A DNA stretch of 64,000 bases. Source: Heterohyrax brucei. Taxonomy: Eukaryota > Chordata > Mammalia > Hyracoidea > Procaviidae. Below, piece by piece: positions 35,151 through 46,449 of the stretch (position 1 is its first letter; each line of letters opens with the position of its first letter). The stretch spans positions 10,882,001 through 10,946,000 of the forward strand of contig CM053154.1 of assembly GCA_028571685.1 (NCBI GenBank). The letters run 5' to 3'. The notes under the pieces were generated by a model. It saw nothing but the letters and a program-made list of their open reading frames with translations, had not been told where the DNA came from and ran no database searches. Both the position numbers and the translations under genes were made by a program.

Positions 35151-36355
35151 AAAGTTATAAAGTCCTCAGAGGTCAAAGAGGCCCATCTTCCACCTGCATC
35201 CATCCCACCCCTGGCCCTAGCTCCCAGGCCCAAGCTCCCAGGCTCGCTCCAGGCTGCTTTAGGCTTACAGGGGCCTCTCGGTACCTGAGCAGGGCTGAGT
35301 TTGGGAAGCGTGGTCTCTGAGGTTGGGTTTTCTTTGTGGTATTTTGTTACCTGTGTAAATGTATGAAGAAGTGTGTCTGTGAGCACTGTCCTGAGGCAAC
35401 TGTGTGGTCCGGTTTGTAGTTTCCATCTGCCAGTACTTGCTTCCACTGCAGGAGTGAGACCTGATGGAAAGGCCAAGGGCCTAGTTTCCCAGTCATCCTC
35501 TCTTCTGACTTGCCTCCCTTTGCTGCTTTATTTAATGAAGAAGCAGAATGTCAAGTTTTCCAGAAGGCGAAGCCCTCAGAATTTCCACAGACACACGTTT
35601 GCTGTTTCTCGGATTTTTTTTCATCTTGGTAAATCTTCGTATTCCATAAACCCTGCGCAGCTCTAGTGACCTGGTTACCTCTTGCTACCTATTCACAGGT
35701 GGGGTCCCCAGGTCCCGCCTACAGCTTTGCAGCTTGTTTTGAAATGATTGGCGATCGTGGCCCATGAAAGGAGAAGAGAAAAGAAAAAAATTAAAACGCC
35801 AGCAAAGAGACTCATGAAATGAGGAAGCTGAGAGCTCATTTTAATTAGAAGGACCAAGAGCACTCTTGGGGGCTGTGGTTCAGTCTTATTTGTCAAGGAA
35901 TTCATGCTGAGCCATCCTGAGGTGATTAAGAGCCAAATTATTTTTCTTAGTATGTGGGCGCGGGCTGGTGGATGTTACTCATTTATTAGTAATGGTAAAG
36001 TTTGACTTCAACCCTAACTGTATGTCCTTAATGCTGCGTATCCCAGGCTTTTACGTCTGTCTTGACCCTGCTCAGGTTACTGAAGCTCTCTGGGTTTTGA
36101 GCCCCCAGCCCCCATCCTTAAAACAAGAAAATGGAAGCATCTGGAACGTCTGGCCTCTGCCAGTTCTAAAATCTCTGCTTTTACTGCGTGAGCATAACTC
36201 AGCATCAGCTGTTTCCCAGCTTCCGTGGGGTGGATATTTTTATTTTAAGCAGCTACCTTTATGACTAGATATTTCTTAGGTCTCTGAACAGTTATTGCAA
36301 GTTACCGCAGAAGAGCAAGAAGCTGACTGACATAATTGATAGGCCATGTCATGTG

Positions 36356-36538
36356 GAGGCCTGGTGGCTCAGAGGTTAAAGTGACTGACCACTAACCATC
36401 AGGGTCGGTGGTCCAAAACCACCAGTGGCTTTGCTGGAAAAAGAGGTGGCAGTGTGCCTCTGCAGAGGTGTGTAGCCTTGGAAGTCCTGTGGAACTGCTG
36501 GGAGTCGGAATCGACCTAATGGCAGTGGGTTTAGTTTC
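36356..36538 (+). mobile_element. AfroSINE, sense, intermediate subtype
   Basis: Head ggcctggtggctcagaggtt, then a subtype middle (gaaaaagaggtggcagtgtg; tgtagccttggaagtcctgt) and tail gggagtcggaatcgacctaa. Confidence 0.88.
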
Positions 36539-36849
36539 CTTTTTTCAACCTGAATTTCTAACTTGCTCTTCTGTCATGATGGAGGAACAGGGGATTCTTA
36601 AAAACAGTGTTTCACGCCGCTTGGTAAATGCTGGTGGCAGAGAGGGAGAGAGATGGTAGGATAAATACAGCGTGTCCTCGACAGGGTCCTGGGACTGTCA
36701 CCTCAAAGTTAAAATTCCCATGCAGCGTTCCAGGAAACATTCTGGAGTGTGAGCTTTTACTTCCAAATGCTGTGTATTTCAGATTTCAGAAAAGCCAACT
36801 TAAAAAATAGTTTTCTTATAATCTGTACTAAGCTGGTCATCTTGATGGG

Positions 36850-37330
36850 TAGTTTAACTAGATTTCCATTTGCTAGGTTACTTAGATGTCTTTCTACAGA
36901 CTTTTTTTTACTTATTGTGAATGTTTGTGAAAGGCGGCATTTGCCATTTTAACGGTTTTTTATGTGTCCGAGTCAATGACATTAGTGAATTCATCTTCCT
37001 GTGCAGCCTTCACCGTATTTTTCCATTGCCCTGTAAGAGAAGTCCCAGTTGCACAGTGGTTAAGAGCTTGGCTGCTCACTGAAAGGCTAGTAGTTCAAAG
37101 CCACCAGCCGCTCCTTGGAAACTCTATGGGACAGTTCTACTCTGTCCTTGGAAATCCTACAGGGTTATGTCCTATGTTCTGTAGGGTTATGTTGTGTGTA
37201 CGTACTGTGGGGTTACTGTCAGTTGGAATCTACTTAGAGTAACAGGTTTTTTTGTTTTTTAACTTTTTATAGAAGCTCAGTGTTGCCTAAGCAATGAACC
37301 TTCTTTCCCCATGCCTGGTATTCTGAAGAC
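36850..37330 (-). mobile_element. L1 3' end (L1MA/MB-like), antisense, interrupted by an AfroSINE
   Basis: The wording fits an old L1 3' UTR in reverse (tttgccattttaacggtttt; gagtcaatgacattagtgaa; tgtgcagccttcaccgtatt) and resumes after the SINE (agctcagtgttgcctaagca). Confidence 0.7.
37044..37250 (+). mobile_element. AfroSINE, sense, with tail expansion
   Basis: Head agtcccagttgcacagtggt and B-box-like agtagttcaaagccaccagc. The tail is lengthened by partial repeats of a taggttatgt-like unit around 37160-37200. Confidence 0.88.
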
Positions 37331-37504
37331 TTTTGATACAGATTTTATGCTCAACTCTGAAGTGTGTTCAGGGGGAAAAATCACTCCTAATATACTTAGA
37401 CTAACTAAAATATTTAGACTGTGCTGAAGTTTTTTTCAGCCAAGACCGATCAGCTGTGATCTCAGCTCAGGCAGCGTGTAATGAGGAAGCAGGTAGACAT
37501 TCTT

Positions 37505-37622
37505 GTCAGCCAGTATTTATTGACTACTTACCTGTGTCAGGACTGTGCCAAGTGGCTCCCACGGATCATGTCACTCAGTCTGCTCCACAGCCGGAAGAGG
37601 AGGATGAGGGCTTGTCACATGG
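37505..37622 (-). mobile_element. MIR fragment, antisense
   Basis: tatttattgactacttacct and tgtgtcaggactgtgccaag are standard MIR complement wording. Confidence 0.8.
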
Positions 37623-38425
37623 CTTGTTAGGGGCAGTGCTGGCACTGGGAACCAAGTGGCTTTGCTGGGAACTTGATGCGCTCACTAGAAGTGATTTTTT
37701 CCAACGTGGCTCCATGTTCTGTAAGAGCAATGTTAGTGATAGATGAGCAATGTGATGAAAAGGCCCACGAAACATCAGCCCATGGGGACGCTGTGGGCAG
37801 CAAAGCTGGGGGCTGGTGCTGGGCTTCCGGCTGAGATGGATACTTGTGTGTGTCGTGAGGCACCCAAACAGCCGAGTTCACCAGGCGCTGGGTGTCGGCA
37901 GAGCCCTCCGCGCTGTGCAGATGCCTTCAGGAGAGCAGCCCTGTGGCTCCTGGTTCCTTATCTGCCCTCTCTGCAGAGATCATGGGCTGATGACAGAGCC
38001 GAGAGGAGAGTTTCTGCCATGGGTCCTCAAGGCTTCGTGCTTGCCCAGCCCTGTTCTCCGGACACCTCCTGAAAAGCAAACTTCTTCTTGTATTGACGTG
38101 GAGTTTAAGCATTAACAGGTGTTTGCTTCCACATCTGGTGACAAGCAGCCATAGGTGTCCTGGCCCTTGATACATGTAGAGGCAGGTTGTGCAAACAACC
38201 AAAAGGGGCTGGTGATTCAGAGCCCCCAGGAGCCTGCTGGAAAGCAGGGGTTGGGATGGGACAGCAAGAGTGCGTGCATCTTAATGAGAATTGGTCAGCG
38301 GGTCTGTGTTGTGTTGGGAGCCTTTATGAAGGCTGGCATTAAAAGGGATTCTTGCCTTCCTGGGTACGTGGTCCCTAAAGTCAGGTAGATGGGTACAAAG
38401 AAGTTTCTGGGAATAGTCATCACTG

Positions 38426-38632
38426 TTCCTGAGTGGCACAAGTGGCTAAGTGCTCAACAGCCAGCCAGAAGATTGGCAGTTCAAACCCAACCAGAGGCAC
38501 TTGGCAAAGGCAGACGTGGTGATCTGCTTCTGAAAGGTCACACCCTTGTAAACCCACCTGGACAGTTCTGCTCTGCACACGTGGAATCTCTGTGAGTCAG
38601 AATCAGCTTAATGGTAACTAACACAGCAACAC
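38426..38632 (+). mobile_element. AfroSINE, long subtype, sense
   Basis: Head gagtggcacaagtggctaag, B-box-like ggcagttcaaacccaacc, internal gtggtgatctgcttctgaaa, tail tctctgtgagtcagaatcag. Confidence 0.88.
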
Positions 38633-38851
38633 TCACCACAGCATGACACTAACACTAACCCTGCCACTGACAACAGCAGCAGTGTATAGGCAGTGCTCAT
38701 CGCCGTGGCACAAAGTCACACTTGGCATCCAGCTTTGCTGTGCATATTTTTCGTGTTACCTAACTCCCGGCTGTTTGGAAATGTTTGAATTTTTTTTTTT
38801 TTTTTTGCAATGTGGAAACCAAACATGCAGGTGACAGAGATCCTGTGTTTT

Positions 38852-38871
38852 TGACCTTTGACCTTTGACCT
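38852..38871. promoter_or_regulatory. Triple TGACCT direct repeat with 1-bp spacing (DR1-DR1)
   Basis: Three perfect TGACCT half-sites at 38852, 38859 and 38866, each separated by one T; on the minus strand AGGTCA with A spacers. DR1 of this sequence is the classical binding site of HNF4, RXR heterodimers with PPAR, and COUP-TF. It lies in intron 5 outside any repeat I recognise. Binding is inferred from the motif only. Confidence 0.6.
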
Positions 38872-39584
38872 AGGTGTTTTGGTGCTGGACCCATGAAATC
38901 GACATTCCTCATTGTCACTTACAGATAGCTGGGGGTTTACCGTGCACTCTGGAGATTTAGTCAGATGACAGGAATTCCAAAGAAACCTGTCCGGGCTACC
39001 TTTTGTTTGTGCGTCTCCAGGGCGTGGAATGTTTGTGCAACCTGCTGTTTGTACTACAAGTGAGAGGTCTGGGCCATTAGTTTCAATCTGCTTTGTTTCA
39101 GTGTTGAAATGTTATTTGAAATGCAGCCTGCAGCGAACGTAGTTTTGAAGCCTTGTGCTCTTTAATTCTGTGACTTGGCAGATGGAAAATAATGATGAAT
39201 TCCACCAAGCTTTGGCTTTGGCCACGCGGAGGAGTGAAATAAAGAATTGTCTGTGTGCCTCCCTGGCTTTTGTGTTTGGTCCAGCCGAGAGTGACGAAGG
39301 CAGTCTCTTCTGCTGGATGGACTCCACTCTGTTTTATTTTACCTTTTTGGTGAGTGTGTGATTTTTGTTTAAATTTGCAAAGTGAAAATGAAAGAAGAGG
39401 AAGCCACATGGGTAATCTTATTGCCTAATTATTGAAGTACATTAACAATGTGGTGTATTTTTCTTCTGGGTTTCTACAGTCCTGTGGGTAGGGTCAGGTG
39501 TGTGTAGCTTTGTGGGGACAGCAGTGTGTGTGTATTTTTTGCAAAATAGAGAGTTGAGTATGCGTACTTCAACCTATTTTTAAA

Positions 39585-40660
39585 AAAATAATTTTTTATT
39601 GGTGTTGGGATTTACTCTCTTTTATTAATTGTGGTTAAGTGCGTAGATAAGAAAACATTTCTGGTGTCTACAGTCTTCACAAGTACCGACCAGTGACATG
39701 AATTCTGTCGTCATGTTGCTCAGCCATCACTGTTGACAGTTCCTGAATGTTTCTGTCACCCTTAGCAGAAGCTCAGTGTCCCCTAGGCACTGCGTCTGCT
39801 CCTTTCCCCTTTCCTCTACCCCCGGCCTGGTGACCACTCAGAAACTTGGATGTCTGTCTGCTGACCTGTTCTAGGTATTCTGCTTAGGTGGGATCATACA
39901 ATATTGGTCCTTCAGCAACAACACTGAGGTTTTGAAGGTTCATCCATGCTGTTCATTGTGTAAGAATTCAGTCTACTTTTTAAAAAATCATTTATCCATA
40001 GTTATATAATGGTACCCTATCAGGCATGAAAGAGCCCTGGTGGTGCAGTGGTAAAAGTGTTCAACTCTAACCAAAAGTTTGACAGTTCAAACCTGCTAGC
40101 GGATCTGTGGGAGAAAGATGTGGCTTCTGCTTCTGCTTCTGGAAAGATTTATAGCCTTGGACACCCTGTGGGGAAGTTCTGCTCTGTCCTGTGGGGTTGC
40201 TGTGAGTCGGGATTGACTAGATGATAGTGGGTTGGTTGGTCCAGGTATGAACATAAGAATTGACTTCATTAGCTGTGCACTGTTCTGTTGTAAGGACTAA
40301 CAGCTCTTGGTGAATTCTAATGTTTTGCTGCTGTAGACAGTGCTCGAGGGAGCCACCTTGTTCTTGTGTCTTCAGGTAATCATGCTAGTTTCCACGGGTT
40401 AGATTTCTAGATGTGGAGTTTACTGGTTCCAGATAATAATAGATATATTGTCAATTTTGGTAGGTACCAACAAGTTATTTTACACAAAGGTTTTTCTTAG
40501 TTCATGTTTGTGTCATCAATTTCAGTGTCTGAGTGCTGAATGGTGTTGATCCTTTTGATTTTTGTTAATCAGCTGGTGAATCACAGCGTCTCGTTATCAC
40601 TGTAATTTGCATTTCCTTGGTTTTAATGAGGTTCCAGCATCTTTTCATCAGGTGTTTGTT
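39585..40660 (-). mobile_element. L1 3' end (L1MA/MB-like), antisense, interrupted by an AfroSINE
   Basis: Reverse-orientation L1 3'-UTR wording: gtgggatcatacaatattgg, aaggttcatccatgctgttc, and, after the SINE, ttgcatttccttggttttaa and catcttttcatcaggtgttt. About 860 bp without the SINE; no open frame. Confidence 0.75.
40029..40243 (+). mobile_element. AfroSINE, intermediate subtype, sense, with target-site duplication
   Basis: Head agagccctggtggtgcagtg, subtype middle with ggcttctgcttctgcttctg (a small CTTCTG triplication), tail gggttgctgtgagtcgggat. Flanks caggcatgaa and caggtatgaa. Confidence 0.92.
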
Positions 40661-40930
40661 GAGTATAGGCATTCCCTGTTCTCTAACAGCAAGGATGCTT
40701 TTGACTTCAGTGGAAAAAAAAAAAAGTGGTAACCCTGAAAAGCTGAGGAATTTAGCTAAACATATTCAGGGTACATCTGACATCTTCTTCGAAAGCATGG
40801 TTTCTGTAGGTTTCTTCTTAATCTTGGTGTGAAACCACCACTAAGTGTAATAGTTTGAGCCTTTGTTTCCCATCTTTATAGAGTTGCTGGTTGTAGTCTC
40901 TGAGCTTCCTATTAAGTACTAATTAACAGT

Positions 40931-41087
40931 AGGAAACCCTGGTGGCAAAGTGGTTAAGAGCTATGGTTGCTAACCAAAAGGTCAGCATTTCGAGTCCACC
41001 GAGTGCTGGAAGCTCTACGAGGCAGTTCTGCTCTGCCCCGTGGGGTCTTTATGAGTCAGAATCAACCAGACAGCAGTGGACTTCAGT
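40931..41087 (+). mobile_element. AfroSINE, sense, with target-site duplication
   Basis: Head aggaaaccctggtggcaaag and tail ggtctttatgagtcagaatc. The 11-bp flanks ttaacagtagg and ttaactgtagg differ at one base. Confidence 0.94.
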
Positions 41088-42014
41088 TTAACTGTAGGAT
41101 ATCCCCTACAGAAACGTCCAACAGTCCCACTGTTGGCAGCTCCCAAGGACATCCACTTAGAAGATGCCGCAGCTCAAAATTAGGGATTAGTGGTTTGTGA
41201 TCGAATGAGATTCTGGAGCAATGGTGTAAGAAGGTAAATATTCACACTCTGCTTGGGACGATATTGATTGAGAACCAAGGTCTCTGGAAGGACAGAAACA
41301 TCATGTTTGGGAAATGTTTTACAAATGTTAACTTAATAATTAGCTCATTAGTATAAGTTAACGTTGTGGTGCATCTCCAGGAAGTAAACACTTGTAGGGT
41401 TCTTGTATAGAATGTGAGAGCCCCCAGGAGAGACTCAAGCTGACCACATGCCCCCGGGTTACAGAAGGCAGCGGTGCGCTAAGCTGCATATGCCAAGATT
41501 TAATGTTTGGGGCCAAGGCAGACGGTGTCCCTCCCCTGGGCAGTTCAGATTCAGCTCCACTTGCAATACGTCGTGTGCCAAATGTGGATTCAGGCGCGAG
41601 AAAGACATTGACAGTTTGGATGGGGTCCAGAGCCAGGCACTAGCTGTGATTAAGGGCTTATGGGCATGACATTTGAGCGGGGGCTCAAAGACCTGAATAT
41701 TTACTGGAGGGCTCAATGCTGGATTATGTGACTTGGGGGCACTGGGGCCTGTGGCTTCATCCCTAAATTACCCTCCGTGTGACTGGGTCCGCGGAGGCCA
41801 GGGGGTTCCCATGTTGTGGGGCAGGAATCCTGGCCCCTGTGCTGCAGTGCTGACATCAGGTTAGGGTCTCCATGTGGGCCCATCTGTCTTGGGTTAAAAC
41901 ACACCCCAGCATGGCACCCAGGGAGCCAGGATTTAGATATAAAATTCTCACTACACTGGAAAATGTAGCATCTAGATGTGGCTTGGGACAAGTTTATGTC
42001 TTTTAGGAGACTCT

Positions 42015-42213
42015 CAAAACCAAACTCCTGCCTGTTGAGTCAGCTATGACTCATGGCAATCCCCTCTGGTCCAGAGTGGACGACTCTGTAGAGCAGTTTT
42101 CATGGAAGCAGATCACCAGGCTTTTCCTTTGCAGAACCATTGGGTGGGTTTGAACTGCCAAAGTTTAGATCAGCCATCACGTGTGAACTGTCGGGACCAC
42201 CCAGGGGCCCCAG
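42015..42213 (-). mobile_element. AfroSINE, long subtype, antisense
   Basis: Tail gcctgttgagtcagctatga, internal agcagttttcatggaagcag, gtgggtttgaactgccaaag, head complement gaccacccaggggcccc. Confidence 0.88.
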
Positions 42214-43439
42214 AGGACGCCTTACGTCATGATTGGTTTCTCCTTCAGGTCCATGGCCAAGCCAAGAGCACAAAGGGAGTCTGCAGAGGTCAAGTGCACA
42301 CTCTGTCGACCAGACGCAGGCAGGTTCATTGTACGGCCAGGCATCTCACCTGTAACTGTGAGATTCAGTTTCCATCACCAGCCTCAGAAACAACCTCCCT
42401 AGTTGTTGGGGAGAGCTAGTAAAAGACGGCAGCTGAAGCAAAGGGACAGTCCAGAACCCAGTCTAACTCTCTGCTTGCGCCCTTTTGAAAAGGAGTCCCG
42501 CCTGCACTGCAGTGATCTTCCTAAGCGTGTCAGTGATAGGCAGTGACGTTGGCCTTGAACACAGCCTCAGTCGACTGCTGGCCAGTTGACAGTGACGTGA
42601 AAATAGTTGTGCTGCTCCATGCTGTGATACTCTCTTACCTCTGCTGGCAGGGTCATCACGGATACTACTGTTCAACGTGGATGGAGCAGCTGTCCCGTTT
42701 TTATAATGGAGCATTCCCGACACGACCGTCTTTATTCTCTAGTCTAGGCCCTTGAATCACTCATGTGCTCGCTAACGCGCTGTGTGTATTATCGGTTTTT
42801 ATGTGATAAAGGCAGAAAACACTTGTGATGTTCAGGGTGTCATTCAGAAGGTCAGCTGAAATTTCTGACATGATAGTTAAGATTAGTGGGCCTTGGCTGC
42901 TGGAAATTGTTTTTCTTTCAATTTCTGAGATGTGTCCTATTCAGAATACCTCCAAAGAATGAGTTGGATTTGGATAGAAATGTTGGAAGTCTTAGAACCC
43001 TAAACGTAAAATCTGTGTTTTGCTCTAGTAGAGAAAGCATGCCTACTTGGAAAGCTGCACCTGCTGAAACATGTATACGTGCAGTGGTCATGTTAGAATC
43101 TAGTCTGTGTGTTGACCAAACTGTGGGGAGGAATCGCAGTAACTCCGTTTTGTGTGTGCTGTTTATCTTTGAAAAGTCTCAAGAGGTTTGAAAACAGATT
43201 GATACAGAGCTTCAGCTTCACGAGGATTCATTTCTCCCATTTTTGGAATTCTGGGAATATCTCTCAGGAATATCTAAGCATCTGTTTAACCATCACCAGA
43301 GGTGGTAGGGGTAGACCAGTGTTCTCAACGGAAGCGTCTTGAGAATTCTAGACAAGACTGAGGGCCACAGCGTGAGAAGGGAGGAGTGTGGAGACCAAAG
43401 GCTCCAGGAACAAGATAGCACCTACCTGTGGGCTCCTTG

Positions 43440-43518
43440 TGAAGGTTAAATTAGCTGAGATGGAAGGAAAATGATTCATAGCAGTGCCTGGCATATAGTA
43501 AGTGCTCATTAGTGTTTG
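43440..43518 (+). mobile_element. MIR 3' fragment, sense
   Basis: Contains gcagtgcctggcatatagta and agtgctcattagtgtttgt, the typical MIR end, where the next SINE has inserted. Confidence 0.8.
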
Positions 43519-43520
43519 TT

Positions 43521-43880
43521 TTGCAGAGCTGTCGTGGTTCATAATAGAATTCTTACCTTCTGTGTGGGAGACCCCAGTTTGATTCCAAGCCAAAGCATCT
43601 CATGAGCAGTCAGCCCCCACCCCGACCCCCTGATCTGTCAGTGGAGGCTTGTGTGTTTGTTGCTGTGATGCTGATTTCAGTGGAACTTCCAGACCAAGGA
43701 CTGGGAAGAAAGACCTGGTGATCTACCTCTGAAAATCAGCCAGTGAAGTGCTGTGGATTGACGTGGTCCAGTCTGCAGGTGATCGTAGGAGGTGGCGCAG
43801 GACTGAGCAACAGCATTCCGCTTCATTGTCCCTGGGGTTGCTATGAGTCAGGCCAGGTCAGCAGCAGCAAATGATGTCAG
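43521..43880 (+). mobile_element. SINE with tRNA-Gly-like head, sense, with target-site duplication
   Basis: Positions 43533-43600 resemble tRNA-Gly(GCC) (gtggttcataatagaattct; gggagaccccagtttgattc), more complete than the copy at 7674. The middle (gaagaaagacctggtgatct) is shared with long AfroSINEs, and the tail (ggggttgctatgagtcaggc) with RTE ends. Flanks agtgtttgtt and aatgtttgtt form a likely direct repeat. Confidence 0.85.
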
Positions 43881-43952
43881 CAATGTTTGTTCCAGGTGGT
43901 CCCAGGAGAAAGGAGGGAACAGACGGGTTTGGTGCTACAGTGACGTGGGGCA

Positions 43953-44046
43953 CCCCTGTCCTGGGCCATTGATTCTGTACCAGGATGAGGTTCAGGGGCC
44001 CCTGTCCTGGGCCATTGATATCTGTGCCAGGGTGAAGCTGAGGGCT
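43953..44046. repeat. 46-bp tandem duplication
   Basis: A unit beginning cccctgtcctgggccattga occurs at 43953 and again at 43999, the second with a few substitutions and a 3-base insertion. It ends about 280 bases before exon 6. Confidence 0.88.
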
Positions 44047-44318
44047 ACACTTGGCCTCTCCTGGAGGAAACATCAAATCCATGACGGTGGCAGATGGCCC
44101 CGCCTGCCTCTGTGAACATGTCAGCATCCACTTGGTAACTGTCCGCTGTGATGACAATTATTGCTTTCATTTGCCACAATTCTGAATATTTCTATGAGGA
44201 AAATGTAGAATTCAGCTGACTGCTCTTTATTATCCCATGTGCCCTAACTTTAAGTCAAGAAAGCAAAGCACCTCCTGGTAGCCTCTGCTGAGATGGCTAA
44301 ATGACCACGTTGCTCTGA

Positions 44319-44519
<201 letters not shown>

Positions 44520-45228
44520 TGAAAAGGAGGTCTTTTCCCCCAAGTTTAAGGAGGGATGATTCGTTGTCATTCATTCTAAGCATAAGCTGTCATTCGAGGA
44601 GCGTTCTTCTGTCATTTGACAGTGCTCTGTTTCCTGATGAGCAGAGTTCGATGTGTTTTGTGTGATTCCCTGGGTTCCCTAGTGTCACCTTGTGTAAGAA
44701 AAATGTGGATGAAAAGTGCTGATGCATTACAGAAGCTGAAATGACTCAGAAAACAGTAGTGGGTAGAGAGAAAGTGACAGAGTAGCTGAAGGAGCAGTGT
44801 GTTTTCACAAGAGAAGCAGGATTCTTGGAAAAACAGACAAACACATGATGCTACCTGAAGAGTAGAGAAAAAAGTATTTGGTGATGAAGCCCATGGCTGT
44901 CTGGAGGAAGGTTGTGCTAAGGGCCTCTTGACTTCACTTTGGGAAAGGGGTTGGATGCTACAGTTACATGTGCGTGGAGGTTATTTCTTCCCTGCAAAGA
45001 GAAGTGTGTGTAACAGCCTACTAAGGCCTTTTGGTACAGAGACAAGTTGGCCGCGCTAATGAACCTTCTGTAGACTTTCTGGTCAGAAAACTCTAAAATT
45101 TCATCCCAAATCTTGTCTATTATGATGGCTTTTGTTGTAACTGATGGAGAAAGCTTGCTTCCCTGTCTGGTTGGAGGATTGATAACGTGTTGGACTGTGC
45201 CTAGGGCATGGCTGTCTGCAGACCCTTT

Positions 45229-45712
45229 GTCTCAGTCAACTAGTGCTGCTGTAATAGAGATGCCACCCGTGGGTGTCATTAAAAAGAGAAATTTTATTTT
45301 TGTCACCGCTTAGTAGGTGAAGAGTCCAAATTCAGGGCGTTAGTTCCAGGGGAAGGCCCTCTGTGTTGGCTCTGGAGGAATGTCCTTGTCAGACCAGAGC
45401 TGCTGAGGCACAGGGACCCCAGTCCTTTCCAAAGGATATGCTCTGCTCCCGGTGCTGCTTCTGGGTGGTTTGAGGTCCCCAACACTCTGCTTCCTCCCTT
45501 TCCTTTCTATCCTAAGAGATTGCGTCTAGGTATAGCACAGCCCCACACGTTGAGTCCTGCCCCCTCAACACAACTACCACCTGTCCTCCCTCATTAAATA
45601 TCAGAGAGGCTGGATTTACAACATAAAGAAACATCTCACAAGACCAGGAATCAAAGCCTAGCCAAATTGCTACTCACATTTTTGAGGGAACATAATAATA
45701 CGGTCCGTGACA
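45229..45712 (-). mobile_element. MaLR/ERVL-type solo LTR, antisense
   Basis: Starts with tctcagtcaactagtgctgc (LTR 3' end reversed) and ends ggtccgtgaca (LTR 5' end reversed). The middle shares aaaggatatgctctgctccc with the LTR at 4118-4736. 484 bp, no internal region. Confidence 0.78.
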
Positions 45713-46023
45713 CCATTGTATTATTGTAGAGATGGTAGGCTAAGAGTTTTTCTGTGTGGGTGCCATCTTTCCTGCCTCCGACCACATGCCACAGCTCCCA
45801 AGCTTGGCCCTTGTCCTTGAATCCTTGCTTCCGAGGGTGACATATTCCCTTTACCTCAGCTCAAAGCTTACGCTGCTTTGTTTGACCTTAGTGTGAAGAT
45901 AACACCACAAACACAGCCACCCGCTATGCGTCTGTAAACCAGGCTTCTACTCCATCATCCAGTACATGTGTGTCCCTCATGTGATCTCACATGTGAGCAT
46001 TTCTTCTCCCTCGATAAAGTATA

Positions 46024-46047
46024 AACTTCTGGAGAGAGAGAGAGACC
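46024..46047. repeat. short (GA)n tract
   Basis: A run of about eight GA dinucleotides (ggagagagagagagacccc). Confidence 0.7.
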
Positions 46048-46240
46048 CCTGTAGATATTTGAATTAAGAAACTTGCCCTAAGCATGATTCAGTTAAATAA
46101 AATGTTAGGCTAACTGAAAATTAAACAGAAAACCAATTTGTTTTTTCCTGTCCGGTTCAATTAAATTAAATTCTTAATCCATCCTGCCTTGTAAGTACCA
46201 TCTAGAGTTTGCTTCCTTCCCATGTGAATACTCATTGAAA

Positions 46241-46449
46241 AAGGAGCCTGGGGGCGACACAGTGATTAAGTGCCTGGCTGCCAACCGAAAGGCTGGTGGT
46301 TGGAGCCCTCAGCCCATCTGCAGAAGGAAGATGTAGCAGTCTGCTTCCCTCAAGACTACAGCTTTGGAAGGAAGCCCTAGGGGACACTTCTCTTCTGTCC
46401 TATAGGGTTGCTGTGAGTTGAGGTTGACTTGGCAACAATGGGGTTTTAC
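46241..46449 (+). mobile_element. AfroSINE, intermediate subtype, sense
   Basis: Head aggagcctgggggcgacaca, B-box-like ggtggttggagccctcag, subtype middle (gcttccctcaagactacagc), tail agggttgctgtgagttgagg. Confidence 0.9.
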
